Part shown: positions 1 through 9,489 of the stretch, piece by piece
Position numbering within the stretch: the stretch's first letter is position 1
Layout: the number at the start of each line of letters is the position of its first letter
Assembly (NCBI GenBank): GCA_038106145.1
Contig: JAYODD010000005.1
Coordinates: 62,001-126,000 of the forward strand
Source of the DNA: JBFJKD01 sp038106145
GTDB lineage: Bacteria; Pseudomonadota; Gammaproteobacteria; Pseudomonadales; Porticoccaceae
DNA: 64,000 bases
Direction: 5' to 3'
Notes under the pieces: model-generated
What the model was told of the DNA's origin: nothing
Databases searched by the model: none
Seen by the model: only the letters and a program-made list of their open reading frames with translations
Program-made: the position numbers and the translations under genes

Positions 1-321
1 ATGGCTATATACAACGGACCGCCGGATGCGGCGACCCGTTATTTTCAAGACCAAATGACGCCGCAATTAAGGGAGGAAATGCGACCCATTGTCGAGAGTA
101 CTCTGGCGGACGTGGGCGCTGTGCAAACTCTGGATAGCGCCATGGGTCAGTATCGCGCCCTGCCCTTCGTGCCCGACGTTAAAGCGGACCTGACCCGGCA
201 CGTGCTGGATAGCGGTCTGGCGGGAATTTTTCATTATCTTGCGCAGGAGGAAGCCGCCATTCGCACCAACCCGGCGAAACAGACCACGGATTTATTGCGC
301 CGTGTGTTTGGTGCGCAATAG
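1..321 (+). CDS. DUF4197 family protein, C-terminal part (5' end cut by window edge)
   Basis: The 106 visible residues match the C-terminal half of DUF4197 proteins, small periplasmic proteins of unknown function usually a little over 200 residues long. Recognisable features are the alternating helical pattern, the YRALPF segment and the closing LLRRVFG motif. The reading frame is open to base 1, and the ATG there is probably an internal methionine, because the family's signal peptide and N-terminal half are missing. No function can be assigned. The next gene follows about 60 bases downstream on the same strand. Confidence 0.75.
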   Translation: MAIYNGPPDAATRYFQDQMTPQLREEMRPIVESTLADVGAVQTLDSAMGQYRALPFVPDVKADLTRHVLDSGLAGIFHYLAQEEAAIRTNPAKQTTDLLRRVFGAQ

Positions 322-382
322 CTGCACAATAACCGCATCAGGTCCGGCTGGTCGGCGCTACGCGTAATCGGGATGGGCGAAT

Positions 383-685
383 ATGAACAACACACCGTCG
401 GCTTCCGCCGCTAAACCGTGTATAAAAATTGTCTATTGCCCCCGCTGTAACTGGCTGCCGCGCTCCGCCTGGATGGCGCAGGAGCTGTTGCACACATTTG
501 CCGACGCTGTTGGAGAAGTGGCACTGGTTCCGGCCGAGCAGGGCGGGACCTTCGAAATTTGGGTCAGCGATCAGCTGCTGTGGGAGCGTCGCCGCGACGG
601 TGGGTTTCCCGATGTTAAAATTTTGAAACAGCGGGTCAGGGATCTGATTGCGCCGGAGCGTGAACTGGGACACCTCGATCGCTAG
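383..685 (+). CDS. SelT/SelW/SelH (Rdx) family thioredoxin-fold protein
   Basis: A 100-residue protein with the redox motif CPRC at residues 19-22 directly after the first beta strand (IKIVYCPRCNW), which is the selenoprotein W layout with Cys in place of selenocysteine. The C-terminal GGFPDVKILKQRVRD segment is also typical. The family is a small cytosolic thioredoxin-like group with a presumed redox role and no known bacterial partner. The ATG at 383 is the only start that leaves the fold complete. Function beyond redox is inference. Confidence 0.85.
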   Translation: MNNTPSASAAKPCIKIVYCPRCNWLPRSAWMAQELLHTFADAVGEVALVPAEQGGTFEIWVSDQLLWERRRDGGFPDVKILKQRVRDLIAPERELGHLDR

Positions 686-850
686 TTTACTCAGTAGTTT
701 CCGCAACAGTTTTTTCGCATAATAGCTGCCAGGTTTGTCGGTCTGCTGTAACCATCAGGTAGCGCTAACTAACCATAATCACCATCAACCGGGGTTGCGC
801 GTAGATTACGCTGCACGGCGACAGGTCAATCACCAATAAGGGAAAAATCC

Positions 851-3454
851 ATGTCACAGCGATTACTGCGACTACATGAAGCAATGGTACTACGTCATCC
901 CGCGCTGGTTCTGACGGTTGTATTTATTGCAGCCGTGGTGCTCGCATTTGGTTTGCCCAATTTCAAGCTCGATGCTTCAGCAGATTCGTTGACCCTTGAG
1001 CACGACACTGACCTGGACTACTTCCGCGAAGTGAACCAGCACTACGGTAGCGGCGATTTTCTGGTGGTGACCTTTACGCCGCGCAACGTGGATCTGTTTT
1101 CCGACGCGGCACTGGAAACGCTCAAATCCCTGACCGAAGATTTGTCTCGAATAGATGGCGTGGTGGGCGTTAATTCCATAATCACTGTGCCTTTGTTGTA
1201 CAGCCCAAAGGTGACGGTCGCTCAACTCAAGGACGAGCCGCGTACACTGCTGACTCCCGACACGGATCGCCAGCTTGCCAAGCGGGAATTTCTGCAGAGT
1301 CCGATTTACCGCAACCTCATTCTGGGGCCGAACGGTCAGACTACCGCCGTGCTGGCGACTATTCAGCTGGACCAGCGCTATACCGAACTGGTGCGTCAAC
1401 GGGACGCGCTGCGTTTGCAAAGGGATACCACCGGCATCACGCCGGAGCAGCAACGGGAGCTCGAACGGGTTAGCCAGGAGTTTCTCGACTACCGCACCGC
1501 CCGCGCCGCCGTTGAACATCGACGAGTGCAGGAAGTACGCGCTGTGCTCGATAAATACCGGGACAAGGCCGAACTGTTCCTGGGCGGACCCAGTATGGTA
1601 ACCGCCGATATGATCGACTTTATCAAGAGTGATCTCAGAATCTTTGGCATTGGTATTATTCTGTTTATTATCGTTACGCTGGCCGTGATTTTTCGTCAGG
1701 TACGCTGGGTAATGCTGCCGCTGCTGGTGTGTGTGTTAGCGGTGACCATGGTGTTGGGTTGGCTGAGCTGGATCGACTGGCGTTTGACCGTTATTTCGTC
1801 AAATTTTGTGGCGTTACTGCTGATTTCTACCCTCGCTCTCACCATTCACCTGATTGTGCGGTATCGAGAATTGCTTCGCGATCGGCCGCACGACGAGTTG
1901 ATCGATCTGGTGCGAGAAACTGTGTCGTCGATGGCGCGGCCCTGTTTGTATACCGTGCTCACCACTGTGGTGGCGTTTCTGTCGCTGGTGGTCAGCGATA
2001 TTCGGCCGGTCATAGATTTTGGCTGGATGATGACCATTGGGCTGGCGCTGGCGCTGGTGCTCGCCTTTCTGGTTATTCCCGCTGGCATGATGTTAACCGG
2101 CAAGGGCGCCAACAATGATGGCAACGATAACTCCGCGCTGCTGACACTGCACTTTTCCCGGTTTACCGAACGCCATGGCAATCTCTTGCTGGTGTTGGCG
2201 CTAACGATTGCGCTGGTAGCGAGTTACGGCGTAACGCTGTTGAAAGTGGACAATCGATTTATCGATTATTTTCGTGCCGACACCGAAATTCATCAGGGCC
2301 TGGCGGTGATCGATGCCAATCTGGGCGGCACCACACCCCTCGATATTATTCTCCACGCGCCAAGCTTTGACGCGCCTGTGCTGGATTTGGCCGCCGACGC
2401 GGACGATTCTTACGGCGGTGGCGATGCATTTGATGACAGCTATGGCGACGCGCCATCCGGGGAGGACGATCCCTACGGTGACGGGGATGACGGGTTTGCA
2501 GACGATGCATTTGGAGATGCGTTTGGCGATGACGACGCGGAGGATGCGCCGCAAAACAGCTATTGGTTCACCACCGCCGGGCTGGAAGATCTGGAAAAAT
2601 TGCACGCCTTTCTCGAATCCCTGCCGGAGATTGGCAAGGTCAATTCCCTGGTGACGGCGTTTCATGTGGCCAACGATCTGACCGGCCATCGCCTCAACGA
2701 TTTTGAGCTGGCGGTAATGCGCCAGAACATGACACCGGCAATTAATAATTTTCTGATTGCGCCCTACATTGACGACGCGCAGAATCAAACCCGTGTCACC
2801 ATGCGCACCGTGGAAACCCAGGGCGATCTGCGGCGCGCGGAACTGCTGGCCGAAATTGAGAGTTTTCTGGTCGAGGAGTTGCAACTGGCGCCGGATCAGT
2901 ACCGGCTGACCGGGTTGATGGTGTTGTATAACAATATGCTACAAAGTCTTTTCTATTCCCAGATCGTCACTCTGGGCGCGGTGTTTTTCGGCATTATGCT
3001 GATGTTTTTGGTTCTGTTCAGGTCGTTAAAGATCTCCCTGATAGCCATTTTGCCAAATCTGCTGGCGGCCTCCATCGTACTGGGCGGCATGGGGCTTGCC
3101 GGGATTCCCCTGGATATGATGACGATTACCATCGCGGCGATTACGGTAGGCATCGGCGTCGATCACGCGATTCATTACCTGACCCGCTTCACCCGTGAAT
3201 TTGCGGTGGACGGAGACTACGTGGCAGCGATGCATCGCTCCCATGCCACCATCGGTCGCGCCCTGTTCTACACGGCAATTACCATCATTGTCGGATTTTC
3301 CATTTTAGCGTTGTCGAACTTTATTCCGTCGGTGTACTTTGGTTTGTTGACGGGCGTTGCAATGCTGGCCGCTTTACTGGGGTCGCTGACGTTACTGCCG
3401 AAATTAATTTTGATCGTTAAACCATTCGGGACCGACCAATCAGATGCCGCCTGA
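851..3454 (+). CDS. MMPL/RND-family exporter with an acidic Asp/Gly-rich insert
   Basis: An 867-residue inner-membrane protein with the RND plan: a membrane helix near residues 15-35, a first periplasmic loop, a helix block around 260-420, a second periplasmic loop around 460-690, and a final helix block to the C terminus with GVDHAIHY in the sterol-sensing/MMPL region. Family members move lipids or other hydrophobic molecules by proton-motive force. Residues 516-565 form a loop with 19 Asp and 2 Glu of 50 and no Lys or Arg, which is unusual. The start ATG has AAGGGA about 9 bases upstream. No periplasmic adaptor or TolC-like gene is adjacent. Substrate unknown. Confidence 0.9.
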   Translation: MSQRLLRLHEAMVLRHPALVLTVVFIAAVVLAFGLPNFKLDASADSLTLEHDTDLDYFREVNQHYGSGDFLVVTFTPRNVDLFSDAALETLKSLTEDLSRIDGVVGVNSIITVPLLYSPKVTVAQLKDEPRTLLTPDTDRQLAKREFLQSPIYRNLILGPNGQTTAVLATIQLDQRYTELVRQRDALRLQRDTTGITPEQQRELERVSQEFLDYRTARAAVEHRRVQEVRAVLDKYRDKAELFLGGPSMVTADMIDFIKSDLRIFGIGIILFIIVTLAVIFRQVRWVMLPLLVCVLAVTMVLGWLSWIDWRLTVISSNFVALLLISTLALTIHLIVRYRELLRDRPHDELIDLVRETVSSMARPCLYTVLTTVVAFLSLVVSDIRPVIDFGWMMTIGLALALVLAFLVIPAGMMLTGKGANNDGNDNSALLTLHFSRFTERHGNLLLVLALTIALVASYGVTLLKVDNRFIDYFRADTEIHQGLAVIDANLGGTTPLDIILHAPSFDAPVLDLAADADDSYGGGDAFDDSYGDAPSGEDDPYGDGDDGFADDAFGDAFGDDDAEDAPQNSYWFTTAGLEDLEKLHAFLESLPEIGKVNSLVTAFHVANDLTGHRLNDFELAVMRQNMTPAINNFLIAPYIDDAQNQTRVTMRTVETQGDLRRAELLAEIESFLVEELQLAPDQYRLTGLMVLYNNMLQSLFYSQIVTLGAVFFGIMLMFLVLFRSLKISLIAILPNLLAASIVLGGMGLAGIPLDMMTITIAAITVGIGVDHAIHYLTRFTREFAVDGDYVAAMHRSHATIGRALFYTAITIIVGFSILALSNFIPSVYFGLLTGVAMLAALLGSLTLLPKLILIVKPFGTDQSDAA
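2396..2545 (+). other. acidic low-complexity insert in RND protein
   Basis: These 50 codons (residues 516-565 of the RND protein) encode loosely repeated Asp-Gly-Phe/Tyr-Gly units, with 21 acidic residues and no basic one. The insert lies in the second periplasmic loop. Repeated DxDG-like spacing suggests divalent-cation binding, but no canonical calcium motif is complete. Confidence 0.7.
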
Positions 3455-3465
3455 GTCTGGCGCGG

Positions 3466-5112
3466 TCAGCGGGCGGTAAGAAAGCGCCTGGCTTCCGCCA
3501 ACTCTGGCCGTGCGCTGTCGCTATCGACGGTTTGTGCTTGCAGTCGGGAGAAGTACTCGCGCGCTAAATGATCGTTGCCGGAGGCCGCGGCAGCCCGCGC
3601 GGCACCGGCTAGCCCGTGGTAACGGTTGGGATCGCGTTGCAGGGAGCGCACGTATTCATCCAGCGCCGCTGCGGGTTGTTGCAGTTCCATCAGCATGTCG
3701 CCCAGCAGTTCCCGCGAGGGCACCACATTACCTGGAGTAACGGGATGTTTGTCGCTGGCGTCCTCAGCGGCAGCGGCAGCGCGCATTCCTTGCAGCGCTA
3801 CTTCTGGTTGGCCCTTGGCGAAGGCGATCCAGGCGTCGACCGCCTGAATCTGAATATCGGTTTGTGTTGGCCAATAACCGAGTTTGGCGGCGCGCATCTG
3901 GTCGTTGAGGGTACGCAATCGCGCCAGACTCTTTTGCGCCACATCGAGATTTCCGCTACGTGCCGCACCCAAGCCTCGAGCGAATACCAATATGGATTCG
4001 GCCTGCGGGAATTTTTCCCAACCCATCTCGGCCGGAGATAGCTTCAATGCCGCGGCCTGCGGCCAGTCCTTGCGTTCCAGGGCGAAGCGCGCGGGAATCG
4101 CGGCCAGCGCATAGGCGGCGGCAAAATTTTCCACCTGAATTTTCCGGATCGCCTGAGTTTCTTCCAGAATGGCCTGTGCCGCGCGGTCCTGAGCCTGCTG
4201 CAGATGGGCAAACAACATGTAATCCATGGCGTGCAGGGCGTTATAGTTACCCAGCGTCAGTGTTGTCGAGTCGAGTTCGGCGCGGGCAGCCAGATAGGAA
4301 GCGCGGTTGCTGCTCACCATGTCCGGCCACAGCCCGATGCGGGAAAAAATATGGGAGGGCATATGCAGCGCGTGGGGTACGGATGGTGCGATGCCGGCGT
4401 ACGTGCGGGCAGCGGGAAGTGCCTTGGCGGCGAGTTCACTGTAGTCGTTGGTGTGAATAACGTAGTGGGCGATACCGGGGTGGTTGGGGTATTTAACGAA
4501 TAATGGCTCGAGGATGGCCATTGCCTGTGACTGTTTTGCAAACGTTTTGTCCGCCGGATCGATATCGAAATTAATGGCCAACGCCAACAGGATTTTCGCC
4601 TCGTCGTCCCGCGGGTAGCGTTCGGCAAGGCTGGCCATGGCGCGCACATAGTCGCCCACCCGTTGTGCGAAGGAGATGGTTTGCCAGTCGCGAAAGAAGA
4701 CGCCCTGGGCCGCGATGTAGTCCTTTTCCCGGGCGCTTTTTGCGCCAGTTTCCTGTGCTCGTCGCGCGTGTACGGCACCGAGTTTTGCCGCACCGGGATT
4801 GGACGACCAGGTAAAGGGATTGCCCATCGATGCGAAAGCCTGACCCCAATGGGCCATGCCACACTCGGGGTCAAGTTCGAGTACCGTTGCGAAAGACGCC
4901 TGTGCGGGGCTGTACCAGAACGAATGCAGCAGCGCCATGGCGCGATTGAATTCGGTCTGCGCGGCAGGTGTGCAGGTGACTGGAAAATTCACGTCCCCGA
5001 GTGTTTCGAGAGAAGGGGTGGCGGTCCTGTCGTGGTCGTGTGCCTGAATAACGCCGGCACAGAGACTAACCAATAGCACCGCGAACCACTTTGTTTGCAG
5101 GGTAATAGTCAT
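3466..5112 (-). CDS. secreted tetratricopeptide-repeat protein
   Basis: A 548-residue protein with a Sec signal peptide (residues 1-24, cleavage predicted after VIQA) and helical repeats throughout. TPR-like units are clear near residues 60-110 (FNRAMALLHSFWYSPAQASF) and 450-530 (AAALDEYVRSLQRDPNRYHGL). The mature protein would begin with His-Asp-His-Asp, a possible metal-binding N terminus. It is convergent with the RND gene, with only 11 bases between the stops. TPR proteins usually mediate protein contacts; the partner is unknown. Confidence 0.85.
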   Translation of the reverse strand: MTITLQTKWFAVLLVSLCAGVIQAHDHDRTATPSLETLGDVNFPVTCTPAAQTEFNRAMALLHSFWYSPAQASFATVLELDPECGMAHWGQAFASMGNPFTWSSNPGAAKLGAVHARRAQETGAKSAREKDYIAAQGVFFRDWQTISFAQRVGDYVRAMASLAERYPRDDEAKILLALAINFDIDPADKTFAKQSQAMAILEPLFVKYPNHPGIAHYVIHTNDYSELAAKALPAARTYAGIAPSVPHALHMPSHIFSRIGLWPDMVSSNRASYLAARAELDSTTLTLGNYNALHAMDYMLFAHLQQAQDRAAQAILEETQAIRKIQVENFAAAYALAAIPARFALERKDWPQAAALKLSPAEMGWEKFPQAESILVFARGLGAARSGNLDVAQKSLARLRTLNDQMRAAKLGYWPTQTDIQIQAVDAWIAFAKGQPEVALQGMRAAAAAEDASDKHPVTPGNVVPSRELLGDMLMELQQPAAALDEYVRSLQRDPNRYHGLAGAARAAAASGNDHLAREYFSRLQAQTVDSDSARPELAEARRFLTAR

Positions 5113-5343
5113 GGGTTGCTCCGTATCAGTTTGCGTCGGGCCGTACAGGGTGCGTTTACGCCGTGGCTTAGCGCAATATCAGGTTTTAGCATAGCACCAC
5201 TAATGCATTCATGCTGTTCAGGTGACAAAAATCGGCCGGTGTGGGAGGCTCCTTTGGTTGCGGCACGAGATAAGTCTGTAGCGCCAGATCCGCAGCGGCA
5301 TCTTCGCTGTGACTTTCGGCACCGCCAGGGGCGGCGAATTAAA

Positions 5344-6612
5344 TTACCGGGACCGCGGCGCGAAGGCGCAGGTTATGGGCAGCTTTTCCAGACCCCTGAA
5401 ACTCAGGCTGTCGATCCAGTCCGGCTCGCCGCCGCTAAGGCGGGGGTTGAGCAGGCGCTGCGCGAAAATCGGAAAAGCAATGCGACCCTCGAGGCGCGCC
5501 AGGGGTGCACCGATACAGAAATGAATGCCGTGGCCAAAGGCAAATTGGCCAATTGACGGATTGCCAGATACTGCGCGGCGAATATCGAAGCGTTGTGGGT
5601 CCTCAAAGATCTGTGGGTCGCGATTGGCGGCGTTGATCATGGCGAAAACCCGTTGGCCGCGGGCGATGTGGTGACCGCGAAAGTTGATATCCTCGCTGGC
5701 AACGCGAGTGACAGCGGCATTGGGGCCATCGTGGCGTAGCACTTCCTCCACCACCTGCTCGCCGAGGTGCGGATGGCGGCGCAGATCAGCCAGCTGGTCC
5801 GGGTGTTTGAGCAAATAATAGAGGCCGGTGGCGAGTAAATTACTGGTGGTTTCGTGACCGGCAAATAACAATTGAATGCAGGTGGCGATAAGCTCCCGTT
5901 CGTTTAGCACTTTGCCTTCGTCTTCGGCGCGAATCAGCGCGGTGATCATATCGCTGCGGGGATTGCGCCGCCGTTGTGCAATCAGCTCGCGAAACGCATT
6001 GCTCATCTGCGCGGTTGCCGCTTCCGCGCGCGCGTACTTGTCCGGGGTCACCCGTGCACCGCCGACGAACAAACCGATTTCGTCGGACCACAGCTTGAAA
6101 TTATGAATTTCCGAACTCGGCGCCCCGAGCATTTCCATAATGACCGACGCGGGAATACGAAAGGCGATATCGCGCACAAATTCGATTTCTGTCTGGTGCG
6201 CCACCGCGTCGATAACGTCGTGGACGATTTCTGCAACGCGGGGCGCCATGCCGTCTATCGCCCGCGAAGTAAAGCCGCTGTTGAGTAATCGGCGCAAGCG
6301 GGTATGGTCCGGCGGGTCGAGAAATACCGTCCACAGGCCCACCGAGGATTCCAGGTTTTCCACACTCGCCCGCTGTGTAGCAGGCATCGCTTCGAAAAAC
6401 GGTTTCATGCGCTCTGAAGAAAACCGCTTGTCAAGCAGAATGGCCTTGCAATCCTCGAAACGCGTAACCACCCAGCCACTGAGCTTGGTGCTCCAGTAGA
6501 TGGGTGCTTCCTGCTGCAAACGGGCAAACAGCGGGAACGGGTTATTCATCGTCTCCCGTTGCGTGGGATCGTAGTCCAGCTTCGAGTTCGGTTGATGGAT
6601 GGTGTTGGCCAT
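5344..6612 (-). CDS. cytochrome P450
   Basis: A soluble 422-residue bacterial class P450. Hallmarks are the oxygen-activating I-helix AGHETT at residues 251-256, the ExxR motif at 290-293 (EVLR), and the haem-binding loop FGHGIHFCIG with the thiolate ligand at Cys366. No membrane anchor is present, so it should be cytoplasmic and use a ferredoxin and reductase, neither of which is encoded nearby. The substrate cannot be read from sequence; hydrophobic substrates such as terpenes, steroids or alkanes are common for this type. Its 5' neighbour, DUF2784, is divergent. Confidence 0.96.
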   Translation of the reverse strand: MANTIHQPNSKLDYDPTQRETMNNPFPLFARLQQEAPIYWSTKLSGWVVTRFEDCKAILLDKRFSSERMKPFFEAMPATQRASVENLESSVGLWTVFLDPPDHTRLRRLLNSGFTSRAIDGMAPRVAEIVHDVIDAVAHQTEIEFVRDIAFRIPASVIMEMLGAPSSEIHNFKLWSDEIGLFVGGARVTPDKYARAEAATAQMSNAFRELIAQRRRNPRSDMITALIRAEDEGKVLNERELIATCIQLLFAGHETTSNLLATGLYYLLKHPDQLADLRRHPHLGEQVVEEVLRHDGPNAAVTRVASEDINFRGHHIARGQRVFAMINAANRDPQIFEDPQRFDIRRAVSGNPSIGQFAFGHGIHFCIGAPLARLEGRIAFPIFAQRLLNPRLSGGEPDWIDSLSFRGLEKLPITCAFAPRSR

Positions 6613-6792
6613 AATCCGTTTCCCGCACTAATATTCGTTTTCACACAGGTGTACTCACAATGGATGGTGACCATGTGTGAGGCGAGACGTTCCCGCTGAC
6701 AACACCAGCCGGTTAAACAGCAGGAACCCAGTTTATACCTGTTTCCCGGTGGGCACAGCCGGGTTTCCAGTCCGGAGTGGGAGCAAATTGTC

Positions 6793-7173
6793 ATGCTATA
6801 CCGATTATTGGCTGATGCGGTGCTGGTGTTGCATTTGCTGTTGATTATTTTTGGGCTGTTGGGCGGACTGTTGTATTTCTGGCGCAAGTGGGTGCTGGTG
6901 TTTCACGTGCCGCTGGCAGTGTGGATCTCGTTGATCGAGTTTTTTGGTTGGGTGTGCCCGCTAACGCCACTGGAAAACGCCCTGCGCAGGGTCGGTGGGG
7001 AGGCGGGTTATGACGGCAGCTTTATCGAGCACTATCTCCTTGCGCTGATTTATCCCGCTAGTCTGACCCGTAATTTGCAGTTGTTGTTGGGCGTCATCGC
7101 GCTGGGGGTTAATCTGGCGGTGTATAGCCTGGTGGTGTGTCACTGGCGCGCTACTCGGCACGTAGCGCGTTAA
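6793..7173 (+). CDS. DUF2784 family membrane protein
   Basis: A 126-residue, four-helix membrane protein with the DUF2784 signature: an N-terminal LLADAVLVLHLLLIIF helix, a central GWVCPLTPLEN motif, and YDGSFIEHYLL before the last helices. Function is unknown for the family. The ATG at 6793 has GGGAG 9 bases upstream. It is divergent from the P450 gene. Confidence 0.88.
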   Translation: MLYRLLADAVLVLHLLLIIFGLLGGLLYFWRKWVLVFHVPLAVWISLIEFFGWVCPLTPLENALRRVGGEAGYDGSFIEHYLLALIYPASLTRNLQLLLGVIALGVNLAVYSLVVCHWRATRHVAR

Positions 7174-7546
7174 CCGGATTAAGTCAGGCGCCGCCGCGGG
7201 TGAGATCAGGCGCCGACGGGGAAGACCGGCGAGGCCAGGCAGGATATAGAGGGGCGCTAAAAAGTTTTTTCAATGTGCTCATTTGACGTTCTTCGAGCAC
7301 CCGTAACCGGTACGCTTCAACCTGGTAGTAAGTTTGGCAAAAATTGAGTCCATCAGGCCCGGCCATACGGCGGTCATTGGCAATCCTCAGGTGGTCGCAA
7401 GGACCCTCATTGTCTAGCAGTTCGTAAACAGGCTGAGCGGGTTGGTGAGGTGCTGGATGGGGTGGTGGGGCTGATAATGGCAGATGATACCCCGGGGCAA
7501 TGACTGCTCCGGAGTATCTCCTATACTGATGTCGCTTATAGACCGC
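7174..7546. other. intergenic stretch with at most one small doubtful ORF
   Basis: A 373-base stretch between DUF2784 and the MAPEG gene. Apart from a weak 60-codon minus-strand frame (listed separately), I see no RNA gene, terminator or convincing promoter. Confidence 0.4.
7184..7366 (-). CDS. small hypothetical protein (doubtful)
   Basis: A 60-codon frame, with a tyrosine/arginine-rich helix-like start (TYYQVEAYRLRVLEERQM) and a proline-rich tail. There is no clear Shine-Dalgarno before the ATG and no recognised family. It fills an otherwise empty intergenic stretch, which is the only support. It may be spurious. Confidence 0.22.
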   Translation of the reverse strand: MAGPDGLNFCQTYYQVEAYRLRVLEERQMSTLKKLFSAPLYPAWPRRSSPSAPDLTRGGA

Positions 7547-7963
7547 TTAGAACAGTAATTGGTAAGAATAATACAGCATCAGTACGACCTGAACCGTAAA
7601 CAACGTGGCGCGTAGCAATACCATTGGTACACTGGTGGAAATCATATGCACCACGGACTGGGCGATACGGCTGTACAGGACGTACATCGCGGTTCCTTCC
7701 ATAATACTCAGCTGGTTGGATAAGCCGGCCGCGATTACCAGTGCCGCAAAAATTGGCAGCGATTCCAGGCAGTTCAGGTGCGCTCGGGTAAAACGTTTGC
7801 CGAAACCGGGTAAATCATCGCCGGCGGGGTTGAACTGATTGAGGGGTATTTTGGCTCCACCAAAGGCATTGGCGAGTCGTACGTTGACCAGTCCGAAGGT
7901 CAGTAAAATCGTCCATCCGGCAAAACCGGCTAGTGCGACGAGTGCTGGGTTCATTGCTTCCAC
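7547..7963 (-). CDS. MAPEG family membrane protein
   Basis: A 138-residue, four-helix integral membrane protein of the MAPEG (eicosanoid and glutathione metabolism) superfamily. It shows the RxxxAHLNCLESLPIF motif near residues 58-73 that contains the conserved Asn-Glu pair. Bacterial members are glutathione-transferase-like or of unknown activity. I place the start at the GTG at 7963 because AGGAGG lies 6 bases upstream; the ATG three codons later is too far from it. No operon partner is evident. Confidence 0.9.
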   Translation of the reverse strand: MEAMNPALVALAGFAGWTILLTFGLVNVRLANAFGGAKIPLNQFNPAGDDLPGFGKRFTRAHLNCLESLPIFAALVIAAGLSNQLSIMEGTAMYVLYSRIAQSVVHMISTSVPMVLLRATLFTVQVVLMLYYSYQLLF

Positions 7964-8178
7964 GATATTCCTCCTGGCTATTGTTATATTGGAACGACCG
8001 ATCTTACTGGAAGTGTATTCTCCCGTAAATGGTCTTCGCGTCCAGGGGACGTTAAAGTAGTGGGCGCGGTTGGCGAAAAGCTCGCTGGCGGGCGTCCATC
8101 AGCACCTTGCGATTGATCTGGTGGTGTTGCGCCAGCTCACACTTACGGGGTCAGAGTTTTTAAGGGGGAAGAATCCTG

Positions 8179-8382
8179 GTGAGAGGACTAACGGTGGGGT
8201 ATGTGTTGCGCAGTCTGGTGGCGACTGCGCTGGTTGGTGTTGGTGCCGCAGAATATTTTGTAGCAGTGGAGGTTACCCCTCAAATGATGCGTTTCGCACA
8301 TTTTCCTGAAGCATTTATGTTGACCGGTGGTCTGTTATATCTGATCAATGCACTACGGTTTTTTCGGGCCCGTCGCACCTGA
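8179..8382 (+). CDS. small two-helix membrane protein, unknown
   Basis: A 67-residue protein with two hydrophobic segments (about residues 8-30 and 45-60) and a basic C terminus (FFRARRT). The proposed start is the GTG at 8179, preceded by a GGGGGA run about 10 bases upstream. It lies 33 bases before the LON-domain gene and could be co-transcribed. No family recognised; coding status is supported by the membrane-protein pattern only. Confidence 0.5.
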   Translation: MRGLTVGYVLRSLVATALVGVGAAEYFVAVEVTPQMMRFAHFPEAFMLTGGLLYLINALRFFRARRT

Positions 8383-8415
8383 TTATGCCGGTCGATTCGA
8401 AGGTAGAGCTCAACT

Positions 8416-9009
8416 ATGGCCGATCTAAAAACGCAGGTAATGCCCCTCTTCCCGCTACAGCGGGTTCTGTTTCCCACCGTATCGCTACCGCTGCAAATAT
8501 TCGAGCAACGTTATCTAAACCTGGTAAAAGCGGCGTCGTCCAGCGACCAGGCGTTCGCCGTGGTTCCGATTCTTGCGGGGAGGGAGGTGGGCGCTACCCC
8601 GGAGATCCATCACTGGGGTACCGCGGTGCGTATTTGTGACTGGTCGCAGTTGCCCAACGGCCTGCTGGGGATCGTAGTCAGGGGCGAGCAACGGGTGCGC
8701 ATCGAGCGTAGCTGGACGCAGGACGATGGCCTGGCGACGGCAGATGTGGTGTTACAATCCGCCGATCGGGAATGTCCGGTGGCTAAGTGCGATGCGGATC
8801 TTGCCGACCTGTTAATGAGTTTGGCTGCCCGGACAGGTTTATCCCAGTGGTACATCGACGAGGGGTTGACGGACGTCTCCCTGGCCTGGCGCCTGGCGGA
8901 TTTGCTGCCGGTGGAGCGGGCCGCCAAGCTCGATCTGTTGGCGGAAAACGATCCAGCGCTACGTTTATCCCGCGTCCGCGGCTGGGTGGTGGCGTTGAGT
9001 CAGCGCTAA
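8416..9009 (+). CDS. LON N-terminal (substrate-binding) domain protein
   Basis: A 197-residue protein consisting of a stand-alone LON N-terminal domain: LFPLQRVLFPTVSLPLQIFEQRYLNLV at the N terminus is the family signature, and the later GIVVRGEQRVRI strand pair fits too. It lacks the AAA and Ser-Lys protease parts of Lon. Such proteins are common in proteobacteria and have no defined role; recognition of unfolded protein is an inference from Lon. It is convergent with the MaoC gene. Confidence 0.9.
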   Translation: MADLKTQVMPLFPLQRVLFPTVSLPLQIFEQRYLNLVKAASSSDQAFAVVPILAGREVGATPEIHHWGTAVRICDWSQLPNGLLGIVVRGEQRVRIERSWTQDDGLATADVVLQSADRECPVAKCDADLADLLMSLAARTGLSQWYIDEGLTDVSLAWRLADLLPVERAAKLDLLAENDPALRLSRVRGWVVALSQR

Positions 9010-9033
9010 GGTATGTGTCAGGGGTCGTCCCTA

Positions 9034-9489
9034 TCACTGTGGTCGTCCCTTCAGCATGCGCAACGGGGTGTAGGTGAGCACCGTTTCACCGTGTTGATTT
9101 ACCACCTTGTTGAACGTGCGCACCAGGCCGCGGTTGCCTTCCCGGGTGGGGTGAATGTCCGTCACTTGGATCTCGACATGAATCGTGTCACCAGCGTAAC
9201 AGGGCTGTTTTATGTCCAGCTCCATATTGAGAAACGCCATGCCGGTACCCTGCATGGTGGGCAGCAGCAGGCCTTCGGCAAAACTGTACACCAACGCGCC
9301 CGGGGCAAATGGCTTTTTAATAACGGAATGGTGGGCGAGGAACTCGCGGTCCGTGAAGACCACTTCGTGCAGGCCGGTCAAATTGATAAACTGGCTGATA
9401 TCGCTTTCCAGCACGGTGCGTCCCCAGGTTTCGAACTGATCGCCCGGGGTCAAATCCTGCCAGTAAAATCCTCCGCCGATTTTTTTCAT
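9034..9489 (-). CDS. MaoC-like hot-dog-fold dehydratase
   Basis: A 151-residue single hot-dog domain of the MaoC/(R)-specific enoyl-CoA hydratase group. It has the opening LTPGDQFETWGRTVLESDISQFINLTG segment, a central APGALVYSFAEGLL helix, and the strand run CYAGDTIHVEIQVTDIHP. These enzymes hydrate enoyl-CoA thioesters in beta-oxidation, alkanoate or aromatic-acid metabolism. It is isolated here, so the pathway is not fixed. It may belong to a fatty acid or hydrocarbon catabolic route given the rest of the window. Confidence 0.88.
   Translation of the reverse strand: MKKIGGGFYWQDLTPGDQFETWGRTVLESDISQFINLTGLHEVVFTDREFLAHHSVIKKPFAPGALVYSFAEGLLLPTMQGTGMAFLNMELDIKQPCYAGDTIHVEIQVTDIHPTREGNRGLVRTFNKVVNQHGETVLTYTPLRMLKGRPQ

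Noticed and set aside
2201..2884. Long minus-strand frame opposite the RND gene
   Set aside because: Antisense shadow of a clearly coding RND gene; arises from codon bias in GC-rich DNA.
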